Assembly: GCA_934435195.1 (NCBI GenBank)
Contig: CAKSAJ010000018.1
Coordinates: 1-57,448, forward strand
Direction: 5' to 3'
Source of the DNA: an uncultured Schaedlerella sp.
Lineage (GTDB): Bacteria > Bacillota > Clostridia > Lachnospirales > Lachnospiraceae
Length of the DNA: 57,448 nt
The stretch's first letter is position 1. Every line of letters begins with the position of its first letter. Both the position numbers and the translations under genes were made by a program. Below the pieces are notes generated by a model. The model saw nothing but the letters and a program-made list of their open reading frames with translations. It did not search any database and had not been told where the DNA came from. Positions 16,308 through 23,804 of this stretch are shown here, one piece after another.

Positions 16308-16554
16308 TGTCCGCTCCCTTTTTAATAAGTAAATCGCTGCATACCGCTGAAGCGTCTTTAACATAGTTTCCACCTAAGAAATCCCGGACGCAACGCATAT
16401 GTCGTGTGCTTAATTCTCGCTTGTCTGAGAGCCATTCAGACAGTGTGGATCGTGGAATATTCGTCAAAAATGCCATGTCTGAAATGCTCCATCTGTTTAC
16501 ATCAAGAAACGCTTTTGTAATCTCTCTAATGTCTAATGCTTTTTCTTGTCCCAT
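16297..16554 (-). CDS. HTH DNA-binding protein
   Basis: 85 residues, start after AGGAGGA. The central segment WSISDMAFLTNIPRSTLSEWL has the helix-turn-helix pattern (small-x-x-x-hydrophobic, then Ser-Thr-Leu recognition helix). It is the gene nearest the repeat array on that side and is transcribed away from it, so it may bind the array or the inverted repeat at 16682. Evidence for the binding site is only positional. Confidence 0.7.
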   Translation of the reverse strand: MGQEKALDIREITKAFLDVNRWSISDMAFLTNIPRSTLSEWLSDKRELSTRHMRCVRDFLGGNYVKDASAVCSDLLIKKGADNED

Positions 16555-16681
16555 GTCAATTCCTCCTGTATTGATATATAAAATCTGTCGAATTATTCGA
16601 TAAAAAATGTCGTAAAAATTTTTTTGTGAGGCAGCAGTTTCCCACTGCCCCCTGGAATATATAATTGCCTAAACGTAAGTG

Positions 16682-16708
16682 CAAGTGAACGATTAACTCA
16701 TTCACTTG
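16682..16708. promoter_or_regulatory. Inverted repeat upstream of the HTH gene
   Basis: CAAGTGAA (16682-16689) and TTCACTTG (16701-16708) form an 8-bp dyad with 11 bases between. It lies 128 bp upstream of the HTH start. Possible operator. The remaining part of 16555-16807 shows no other feature to me. Confidence 0.5.
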
Positions 16709-16807
16709 AATTTATATTTACGCTAAAATGAAAGAAGAAAATATTTTCCAACTCAATAAAGCGTTGGTACAAATTACTGATGATTCACTAACTTGTATCA
16801 ACGTTCT

Positions 16808-17710
16808 ATCTTCCTTTTCCACAATAGCGTGCGCATTTGCATACTCTCAGCTAAACCGCCATAATAGCCAATTACGGCAAATTACATTTAACTATTTGTT
16901 ACCGTTACATTGTGTCCCTTTTCATATATGCTTGCAAAAATCATAACCCCCTGGCAATAGCTCCAATAGCTGATTACAGCAATATTTTCTCATCTAATTG
17001 ACTTCGTTACATTACACCCTTCTTCACATATGGGTGCAATTATCTGAATCTGCTGACTCAAGCTATATTGGCTCATTTCCGTAAATATTATTTATTCAAT
17101 TGAACTGATTACATTATTCTTTTTTCAATATATGGGTGCGGAATCTCTAAGGTTTCTGAAAAAGGCTATTGTAGGTAATTTCCCTAAAAATCATATTCCA
17201 AATTGAACTCTTGAATTATACAAATATTCTCCCTTTTTCATATATGCTTGCAAAAGTCCATATTTCTCGGATTTTGCCTGCAATAGCTAATTGCAGAACA
17301 AAAAGAATAATAAAAGCGTCTGTCTAATCTCTCCCCATTTCATAATAGGGTGCGCTTCAAAAAATTGCTCAAAAATCGTCTGAAAACACGATTGACAGCT
17401 GATTTCCAAATTTCGCCATTTATTTAAAAACAAAAGGGGAACTTTTTACATCTTCTTCCCTTCTTCATAAAGGGGCGCAACATATAAAAGTATAAATTTT
17501 TCGTTTATAATCGGCAATGGTAGCTGATTCGCAATGATCTCTAAATAAATAAATTGTAACCGTGACATCGTGACATCCCCTTTTTCATAATAGGGTGCAA
17601 ACTAAAAAATCCCCATTTTTTCGCCTGTAATCGGCGAAGATGGCTGTTTTCCGAAATTGTTAGATAATTTAATTGACTTGTCAACACATAGATTTTCCGG
17701 GAAATCTGTG
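16808..17710. repeat. Degenerate tandem array, about eight units of 102-125 bp, non-coding
   Basis: Box A (consensus CTTTTTCATAWWDGGGTGC) recurs with its TGC/CGC at 16830, 16933, 17035, 17137, 17249, 17351, 17476 and 17596, spacing 103, 102, 102, 112, 102, 125, 120. In most units it is flanked by CCC and GGG able to pair. After each comes box B (near GGCAATAGCTGATTTCCGC) and box C (near TTGACTTCGTTACAT). No open frame with a ribosome site crosses it. It fills the divergent gap between the HTH gene at 16554 and the gene at 17748. Boxes and spacing are conserved more than the sequence between, suggesting protein-binding iterons or repeated structured RNAs. Confidence 0.75.
17687..17710. promoter_or_regulatory. 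Palindrome at the end of the array
   Basis: CATAGATTTTCC is followed directly by GGGAAATCTGTG, an imperfect 24-bp dyad, 38 bp ahead of the ATG at 17748. It overlaps the likely promoter of that gene, so it is a candidate operator. Confidence 0.5.
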
Positions 17711-17747
17711 GTAAATTTATGGTATCAGCAAAAAAGGGGGAAACAGA

Positions 17748-17963
17748 ATGGTAACGATAGTAAGCCCACACTTCGGAGAAATTGAAATCTCCGGCGAAAA
17801 CGAACAAAAGGCAGCCGAATGGCTCACACATGAGTTAAACGGTGCAACTAAGGCGCAAGAAATACTTGCCCACCGGAACGCTATGTTGCAGTTTGGTGTT
17901 CAAGTAGCTGCAACAAACTCGCATATAAAAGATAAAGAGAAAATTCTACATAGTTTATTGTAG
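17748..17963 (+). CDS. Small hypothetical protein next to the array
   Basis: 71 residues, with AAAAAAGGGGG as ribosome site. Short beta start (MVTIVSPHFGEIEI) then two helices (EQKAAEWLTHELNGATKAQEIL). No family recognised. It is the first gene on the other side of the array and has its own terminator. Confidence 0.6.
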   Translation: MVTIVSPHFGEIEISGENEQKAAEWLTHELNGATKAQEILAHRNAMLQFGVQVAATNSHIKDKEKILHSLL

Positions 17964-17977
17964 TGTATTGCTTACAA

Positions 17978-18008
17978 AGCTGTTATTTGCCATTTTAACA
18001 GCTTTTTT
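17978..18008 (+). terminator. Intrinsic terminator of the 17748 gene
   Basis: AGCTGTT pairs perfectly with AACAGCT, loop of 12 bases, followed by a run of six T on the plus strand. Confidence 0.8.
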
Positions 18009-18092
18009 GTATTGAGTGGCAAAATTATCGTGCAATGTGTTTAAATGCAATGCAAAGGAAAATAGGCATGTTGTATTGGATTCTACACTTAA

Positions 18093-18132
18093 AAAGACCT
18101 TGCAAAGAGTTTAATTTCCTTGCACGGTCTTT
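18093..18132 (-). terminator. Intrinsic terminator of the 18141 gene
   Basis: AAAGACC plus GCAA pair with TTGC plus GGTCTTT around short mismatches. The minus-strand form ends in a T-run. It begins 9 bp beyond the stop codon at 18141. Confidence 0.7.
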
Positions 18133-18140
18133 CTTTGAAT

Positions 18141-18446
18141 CTAGGGTTCTAAATATGGATCAACACCATATTTTTCTTGATAAATTTCCCACTTTTCCTG
18201 AATTATGTCCCACTCTGGATCTTCTCCCTGAAAACGATCACTCTCTATTTTTTCATGATATTCCTGTAAAAATTCCTGATACTTCCATAAGAAGTCTTCA
18301 AATGTATCTTTCCCAAGATTTCGCCCCAGTGTCTTATTTACGATTCTGTCAAAAAGGCTCTGATTCATTGAAATTTCGCCATTGAATGCAGCTAATTCTT
18401 TTTTTGTGAGCAATTTATTTAACTTGAATTCACTTTCCGTCAGCAT
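18141..18446 (-). CDS. Hypothetical acidic helical protein
   Basis: 101 residues, start after AGGAAG. Helical and acidic, with many aromatic residues near the end (FEDFLWKYQEFLQEYHEKI, WEIYQEKYGVDPY). No family recognised. It is divergent from a Cro-like regulator and the two share an operator region, which is the layout of many small toxin-antitoxin or regulator/effector pairs; this is inference from layout only. Confidence 0.55.
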   Translation of the reverse strand: MLTESEFKLNKLLTKKELAAFNGEISMNQSLFDRIVNKTLGRNLGKDTFEDFLWKYQEFLQEYHEKIESDRFQGEDPEWDIIQEKWEIYQEKYGVDPYLEP

Positions 18447-18472
18447 CCCATTCTTCCTCTCATCTTTTGGAT

Positions 18473-18525
18473 ACTATAATTATAGTCAATATATTAGGCA
18501 TAGTCAATAAATTAACTATGTTAGT
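18473..18525. promoter_or_regulatory. Operators between 18141 gene and Cro-like gene
   Basis: A perfect 14-bp palindrome ACTATAATTATAGT (18473-18486), a TAGTCAATA pair, and a second related box ACTATGTTAGT (18515-18525). Likely bound by the Cro-like protein at 18549. Confidence 0.55.
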
Positions 18526-18548
18526 CTATCCGAAAAGGAGAGATTAGC

Positions 18549-18752
18549 ATGATTTCATATCGACCATTTTTCCAAACACTACTTAAGAAAAATATAACAG
18601 AATATGCACTGATTTATAAACAAGGAATCTCTGCAAATACAATTCATCGAATGAAAAAAGGTCTACCCATTACCACCAAAACACTTGATGAATTATGTTT
18701 TATTTTAGATTGTGGAATTGATGATATTATTGAACTCGTTAAAGAAGAATAA
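18549..18752 (+). CDS. Cro-like XRE regulator
   Basis: 67 residues, strong AAAAGGAGA site. A minimal HTH protein: ISYRPFFQTLLKKN, recognition helix SANTIHRMKKG, then the typical ending LDELCFILDCGIDDIIELV. Such single-domain regulators sit beside small operons and control them. It is probably the repressor of the divergent gene at 18141 and of itself. Confidence 0.8.
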   Translation: MISYRPFFQTLLKKNITEYALIYKQGISANTIHRMKKGLPITTKTLDELCFILDCGIDDIIELVKEE

Positions 18753-18782
18753 AAATCAACAATTCTTTATCTTCATAATTAC

Positions 18783-18810
18783 GGGCTACGGATTCCCCAT
18801 AGCCCCTTTA
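18783..18810. terminator. Terminator after tniQ / Cro-like gene
   Basis: GGGCTA pairs with TAGCCC, 11-base loop, then TTTATAT on the plus strand. Lies between two converging genes and probably serves both; it closes the tns operon. Confidence 0.6.
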
Positions 18811-18814
18811 TATC

Positions 18815-20164
18815 CTATATACCTCTCACTGTTTCTATAATCGCATTTACTTCATCTTCATCTGCATACTTTTTAAGATATGGAACAACTTCATCAAACC
18901 GTGCTTTCTTTACGCCTGTAATTTTTCTGAGATCTTTCCAGTAAAATACATCTTCCTCATTATTCTCTAACCATTCATACGCCCATACCAGTTTTCTAGC
19001 CCATGATTCAGGGTATGATTCAAAATATTTATCTAATACCGCCCTGCTTTTAGGCATATTCTCAAGCCTATGCTCCTTTATTCCTAATATTTTACATATA
19101 TTTTTTCCCGTTACCTTTTCGGGCTTTCCCAAATTATCAGCAGCTCCGCTGTAAATGTCTGCTGCCACACTTTCTATAGCAACGGACATTTTTTCATCAT
19201 ATTCTTCCCATTCCGGCGCAGTGCTTCCTTTGATATAGTGGCTTTCCGCTTCCTGCCGTATTTGTTCCTCTGATAATTGCGGATCAGTTAATTCTTCCGG
19301 CTTCATCCCCAAAAAGAACGCAATCTGACAAGCAATAGAAAAGTCATACCCTCGCCCTGTTAGTAACGTTTTTTGAATTCGACTTATACTCGCAATTTCA
19401 TTTAACTCGATTTTCTCATAAAAATGTGTCATATCATCAACAAACTTTGTCATGTAACGGCTATTCCCAGTTGACTTCATATATTCAGTGTCTTTCATTC
19501 CGTGGTATAAAATAGCACTAATTGGAATATCTCTCAAAAAATCTACAGGAGAATCAAAAACCTGTTCTGTGTACTCTGCAAATGCTATCTGCAAAGGACT
19601 TTCTATAGGAATACTTTCTTCTATATCTGGTATAACTTCTTCAGCGGTAATGAAACTATACAAGCTCATGCTTTTAGCAGGAACACTAGAGTCCCGAAGC
19701 CTACATTTATGTTTCGGACAGATTCCCATATTTCTTATCTGATGTTTCCGATGCCAATAGGTTTCTGCATGTTTCTCTCTATCTTCTTTGGCGCATATAG
19801 GGCAATACTTCAAATACTGCTCCTTCTCACCTCTGGGAAGAACTGCAAATAAATGGTGCATGTCACAGTTTTCATAACACAATTTATATAGAGCATCTTT
19901 CCTCTGTTCCAATGGAGCAAATCTGGCATATTGTGGGTACATAGTGTGATTTAATACTAAATCTCTTAGCGGATATGTTTTTCCGATATGCTCTCTCGCC
20001 TTTGGATTTAGATTTCCGATAAATTCTTTAATCGGCGTATCTGATCGTTTGCAGTATAAAAATTGCAACAACTGTGAATTTATATAGCCCGAATGAACGG
20101 CAAAACGCCCCAACCAACTATAAACAAGCTCGTCTGGGTAAATCTCTGGAAAGTACATTTTCAT
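18815..20164 (-). CDS. tniQ: TniQ/TnsD-family target-selection protein
   Basis: 449 residues, close to the length of Tn7 TnsD and longer than minimal TniQ proteins. TniQ N-terminal signature YFPEIYPDELVYSWLGRFAVHSG, then a zinc-binding region: CPIC (about 121-124), histidines near 138-141 and CPKHKC (149-154). The C-terminal half has HTH-like helices. In Tn7, TnsD binds the end of glmS and recruits TnsC; here the same job at the 3' end of ppdK is inferred from the insertion site. Start ATG overlaps the tnsC stop in an ATGA. Only one such protein is present and no TnsE. Confidence 0.9.
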   Translation of the reverse strand: MKMYFPEIYPDELVYSWLGRFAVHSGYINSQLLQFLYCKRSDTPIKEFIGNLNPKAREHIGKTYPLRDLVLNHTMYPQYARFAPLEQRKDALYKLCYENCDMHHLFAVLPRGEKEQYLKYCPICAKEDREKHAETYWHRKHQIRNMGICPKHKCRLRDSSVPAKSMSLYSFITAEEVIPDIEESIPIESPLQIAFAEYTEQVFDSPVDFLRDIPISAILYHGMKDTEYMKSTGNSRYMTKFVDDMTHFYEKIELNEIASISRIQKTLLTGRGYDFSIACQIAFFLGMKPEELTDPQLSEEQIRQEAESHYIKGSTAPEWEEYDEKMSVAIESVAADIYSGAADNLGKPEKVTGKNICKILGIKEHRLENMPKSRAVLDKYFESYPESWARKLVWAYEWLENNEEDVFYWKDLRKITGVKKARFDEVVPYLKKYADEDEVNAIIETVRGI

Positions 20165-21393
20165 AAGACTATTTCCTCCACTGTGAAATGTTCTCTAAAC
20201 AACTCCACAATATCCAGATTTTCTGCTTTTGATTTTTGCACTAATTCTAATATGCTGCAATCTTCTTCTGACGATATAACCGCCTTTTCTATAGTTTTCT
20301 TTTTTCTTCTGGCTGTCGTATTCTTCACTGTGGCAGCAGGTTTTATAAAATCATGTAAAAGCTGCATTCTTTTCTCATATGCCTGATTCAGCATTGAAAT
20401 ATCAAGCGTTTCATGCCCTGTTAAAATTGCAATCTCCTGTGCATCATGAACTAAAGAAACAACAACAGATGTCACACCGCCAGAATGCTCATATAGCCAA
20501 TCTATTACTTGTGTCGTTATTTCCGATTCCTTTTGAACGTATTGATATTTGAATAATAATTTGCAAAATCCGCTAAAAAATTCATCATTATTCAATGCAT
20601 CATATTGTAATCCTAAAGATCGGCGTGCAAGTTGAAAAGCAGATTCAAAAAGTGATAATGTTTCTGGCGTACCAACTAATCCAATAGAAATCCCTGAATT
20701 GTTTATTAGCTGTGTAAGCATCGCCACAAGATGTTTTCCATTTTTTGCCGTTACACAATTTTGAATTTCATCGACAATCAACATTCCTAAATGCTGCAAT
20801 GCTACTTGCGACACAATACCAATCAATACATCTGTTGTCGCTCTGGCTTTTAATGCATTTTCAAAATAATTGGTTTCCAGTAATTCATCAGATTTTCGTA
20901 ATATTTCTAGCAGCATCGACTTTACACTTGCATCAAACGGACACTGAACTATAAGGCATGGAATAATCCTTATCTGTGGATTTCCAATTTCAAGCATTCT
21001 ATTCTCTGTAATGATTGAAATTGCACGATTTATGGCAGAGCTTTTACCTATTCCAGAACATCCTACAATCGAAAAAGAATCTGATCCACCAATAATCCCT
21101 CTGTTTTCCTTCCGCATTATTGCATTATGATTTTGGTATGCCTGTTGTACGGCTACATTTGTGCCTTTTTTCTGTAAAGACCTTAATAATGCAAGATACA
21201 ACTTTGAGTAAATCTCAATACTCATTTCGCTAGGCAAATAAATCTCATATAGCGTTGAAAGCTCTATAAGTCTTTGTGTTTGACTTTTTCCCCATATTTC
21301 TTCATCATACGCCGGGATATCTGCCAGTTTTTCATATAACTCCTGTCCCGATAACATTTCCGGCATCTGTTTAATTAAATCCATACTCTTCAT
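20161..21393 (-). CDS. tnsC: TnsC-family AAA+ transposition regulator
   Basis: AAA+ ATPase with Walker A GCSGIGKSS and Walker B MLIVDEIQN, followed by the AAA+ sensor region VGTPET. In Tn7 TnsC bridges target selector and transposase and forms filaments on DNA. I place the start at the ATG at 21393 (AAGG eight bases before); a GTG at 21402 is the alternative. It overlaps tnsB by about 23 bases and tniQ by 4, one operon. Length about 410 residues suits the family. Confidence 0.92.
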   Translation of the reverse strand: MKSMDLIKQMPEMLSGQELYEKLADIPAYDEEIWGKSQTQRLIELSTLYEIYLPSEMSIEIYSKLYLALLRSLQKKGTNVAVQQAYQNHNAIMRKENRGIIGGSDSFSIVGCSGIGKSSAINRAISIITENRMLEIGNPQIRIIPCLIVQCPFDASVKSMLLEILRKSDELLETNYFENALKARATTDVLIGIVSQVALQHLGMLIVDEIQNCVTAKNGKHLVAMLTQLINNSGISIGLVGTPETLSLFESAFQLARRSLGLQYDALNNDEFFSGFCKLLFKYQYVQKESEITTQVIDWLYEHSGGVTSVVVSLVHDAQEIAILTGHETLDISMLNQAYEKRMQLLHDFIKPAATVKNTTARRKKKTIEKAVISSEEDCSILELVQKSKAENLDIVELFREHFTVEEIVL

Positions 21394-23212
21394 CCAATGC
21401 ACCTTCTTTCATACAGTCCACATGAGCTTTTATCTTCTCTCGTTCATAGTTTTGCGGAATTACTTCTAAATCGCCATTACTGCATCCCACATTTGCCACA
21501 ATTGCTTCAATATGACTGGCAAGATTTATTTTTGCTTGAATGTTGCTTGCTTCCACAGATTTCACAATCTTTTTCTTTTGTGTTTGCATCACTTCAATTT
21601 CTGAAAAACTCTTGTTTTTATATCTATTTTCAATCAATGTAAATTCTACAAAACTTCCTCTATCCACCAGCCAAACAGAAGACGAATCATCTGGATTATA
21701 CGACACTGTTACATTTCCCCCGGACAAGTATTTCTCCGCATAATTTATATTTTTATATCTCACATGATTTACAATCAAGCCAGAACGTGTAAATTTTCCC
21801 ATTGTCCGTGGCAATAACGTAAGTATGAGCTGTCGTTTATCAACTTTTACAAGATTCACACCTTCTAAATTCATACCATATGCAAAAATTTCATTGGCAT
21901 ATGGCGCAACCTTGTTTTCCAACATATCCGCTGTATAAGGAAAATTCTCAATAATACGTTGTGAATTATAATAAATGATGCAACGAAGCAGAACCTTTTC
22001 AAATTGTTCCAATGTGAGGCAAGCATCTTTTCTATAGTCATGCGCCCCTCTCTCTTGAAAGTCCGGCTCAATCAGTCCTCTTCCCTTGAGATATGGGCGA
22101 AAAAGATCCTGAATAATGCTGAAAAATTTTTCAATACTGCCCTTAAGCTCTGGTCTATAGACTGGTAGATTAACCACTTTGACTCCCAGTTCTGCAATCT
22201 GTTCAAAGCAATTACTAACATATTCTGTTCCTTGATCTGTCACAAAAACTCCCGGACACATTGACGAATTCCACTCTTGCAAATCTATATTTATTCCATG
22301 TTTCCGACATAATTCCTGCTTATCAGTAACCACATTCAACATTAACTGGCGCAAGCTATACATACCGCCTTCCCAGGTCAACGCATAACCACAACACAAG
22401 CTGCTATAAGCATCTACACAAGCGGTCAATATTGGTCTTCCCACAATTCCCCCATACTCATTTACAAGGTAAATGTCACATATAGTAGCATCCAACATTC
22501 CCATTCCTGGAGCTCTTGCAAATTCTTGAACACCATCCCCCAGTAATGGGCGATTATTCCTCTGATAGTTGGTCAGTCCATTCCTGGATATATAATAAGT
22601 CTGATTGTTCTTGCGTTTTCGATAAAAATATCGGAACTGATTAAATGTTGGGTATTCCGCTAACAATTCGCCGTTTCCATCACAATATTTTGTTTTTAAC
22701 ATCATTGTATAAGCTGTTTTTAGACTGTGCTTCTGATAGGAAAAATAGAACTTATTAAGTGCCCATCGCATGTTTTTCTCGTCCTTAGTCAGAGAAGTAT
22801 CGTTATCTTTATCTTTTGGTGCTAATATTGCCACGTTCTGAAACGCTAAATATAAGCAGAGGTATTTTCTTACGGTCTGTTTGCTTATTTTTTCATTAGA
22901 TGCAATAGTAGAAATCATTTCGCACTTCTTTTTTTCATCTGGCAGCAGTCGCAAGATCGGCGCAATCATTGTATACCGTTCATATGCGACTTTACGGTTT
23001 TCCGGGCAAAGAGAATCAATTTCTGGCAAATCCACATCTGCAATTTCATACAATTTTTCTTCTGAACACTTCTCCCAACCAGCCAAAGAAACAATATCTT
23101 TCCACTGTGGCATTGTTCGCCGTATGCAATCAATCACAAGTACCCTATCTTCTCTTACTTCCAACACCCGAACAATAGAATCATCCTTGAAATATAAATC
23201 ATTCTTCTGCAT
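21371..23212 (-). CDS. tnsB: TnsB-family DDE transposase
   Basis: 613 residues. N-terminal DNA-binding helices include an HTH (SNEKISKQTVRKYLCLYL), then the integrase core with the DDE triad: D241 in GMLDATICD, D326 in VTDQGTEY, E361 in KGSIEKFF, and a C-terminal beta barrel (Mu-type). TnsB joins the 3' ends of the transposon to target DNA. Start ATG at 23212 overlaps the tnsA stop by 14 bases. All catalytic residues are present, so it looks active. Confidence 0.95.
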   Translation of the reverse strand: MQKNDLYFKDDSIVRVLEVREDRVLVIDCIRRTMPQWKDIVSLAGWEKCSEEKLYEIADVDLPEIDSLCPENRKVAYERYTMIAPILRLLPDEKKKCEMISTIASNEKISKQTVRKYLCLYLAFQNVAILAPKDKDNDTSLTKDEKNMRWALNKFYFSYQKHSLKTAYTMMLKTKYCDGNGELLAEYPTFNQFRYFYRKRKNNQTYYISRNGLTNYQRNNRPLLGDGVQEFARAPGMGMLDATICDIYLVNEYGGIVGRPILTACVDAYSSLCCGYALTWEGGMYSLRQLMLNVVTDKQELCRKHGINIDLQEWNSSMCPGVFVTDQGTEYVSNCFEQIAELGVKVVNLPVYRPELKGSIEKFFSIIQDLFRPYLKGRGLIEPDFQERGAHDYRKDACLTLEQFEKVLLRCIIYYNSQRIIENFPYTADMLENKVAPYANEIFAYGMNLEGVNLVKVDKRQLILTLLPRTMGKFTRSGLIVNHVRYKNINYAEKYLSGGNVTVSYNPDDSSSVWLVDRGSFVEFTLIENRYKNKSFSEIEVMQTQKKKIVKSVEASNIQAKINLASHIEAIVANVGCSNGDLEVIPQNYEREKIKAHVDCMKEGALDEEYGFN

Positions 23213-23546
23213 TGATTACCAGCCCCCAATCTGCCACACCACGTTTAATCCAATAATTACTTGAAGCATTCAGTAATTTTGCATTCATCGGCTTTGTGAG
23301 TCTATCCCTTTGCAAACATTCTCTGACCATTAAATCGCCATTTGTCTTTACGCACACAAAATCGCTTGTATACTCTCCCTCTTCCAGTCCTTCCAGTAAA
23401 ACATTGCAACGGATTTCCTTAATGTCTGGCGATTCTTCCAGTTTTTCCGCATACATGCTTTGTATTGGATCATATGTCCGGCATATTTCCTTGCTTTTAC
23501 TTAGTGCTTTCTTTGTACATCTACCTTTGAAGCCCTTTTTTCGCAT
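23199..23546 (-). CDS. tnsA: TnsA-like endonuclease subunit (short form)
   Basis: 115 residues from the ATG at 23546, which has an ideal AGGAGGT eight bases upstream. The frame is open to 23774 but that stretch is the repeat-rich promoter region. A TnsA-like core is visible: SMYAEKLEESPDIKEIRCN, TSDFVCVKTNGDLMVREC, then SNYWIKRGVADWGLVI. In Tn7 TnsA cuts the 5' ends so that TnsA and TnsB give cut-and-paste movement. It has about half the length of Tn7 TnsA and has EC where many restriction-fold nucleases have ExK; I believe close relatives share this, but activity is not certain. Confidence 0.8.
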   Translation of the reverse strand: MRKKGFKGRCTKKALSKSKEICRTYDPIQSMYAEKLEESPDIKEIRCNVLLEGLEEGEYTSDFVCVKTNGDLMVRECLQRDRLTKPMNAKLLNASSNYWIKRGVADWGLVINAEE

Positions 23547-23586
23547 AAGCGCACACCTCCTGTATTTTGTTGCAATTTTCCTACCA

Positions 23587-23790
23587 CCCCAAAAACACAA
23601 ATTCTCCCAAAAATGCTTCCCAAAAATCGGGAATTCTCCCAAAAACGGATTTTTCATTTTCCCAAAAACACTTTTAGGATTCCCATTTTTGAAATATTTC
23701 TGGGAAGGATCTGGGAACGCCAGTAAAATCAATGGTTTCCGGCGTTTACACTTTTGGAAAACTCCCAAAAACATTTCCCAAAAGTGATTT
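23587..23790. promoter_or_regulatory. Array of TCCCAAAAA motifs upstream of tnsA
   Basis: TCCC/CCCC followed by A-runs starts at 23587, 23605, 23618, 23637, 23660, 23763 and 23776, with a variant at 23681 and inverted GGGAA at 23629, 23702 and 23713. This is upstream of the tnsA start and inside the right repeat. The motif differs from the GGGACAAA/GGGGCAAA boxes of the 293-bp ends. It likely controls the tns operon (TnsB binding in Tn7 overlaps its promoter), or is an older set of transposase sites. Confidence 0.55.
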
Positions 23791-23804
23791 TTAAAAATCT
23801 ACTA

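Noticed and set aside
16728..16946. Plus-strand 72-residue open frame
   Set aside because: No ribosome site, low-complexity content and it runs into the first units of the repeat array.
16808..17710. CRISPR array
   Set aside because: Units are 102-125 bp and strongly diverged, spacers are not unique inserts between identical repeats, and no cas gene is in the window.
17541..17831. 96-residue minus-strand open frame
   Set aside because: Shadow of the array and of the gene at 17748, which has a strong ribosome site on the other strand.
23547..23774. N-terminal extension of TnsA
   Set aside because: Consists of the repeated TCCCAAAA motifs read as protein; the ATG at 23546 has a perfect AGGAGGT.
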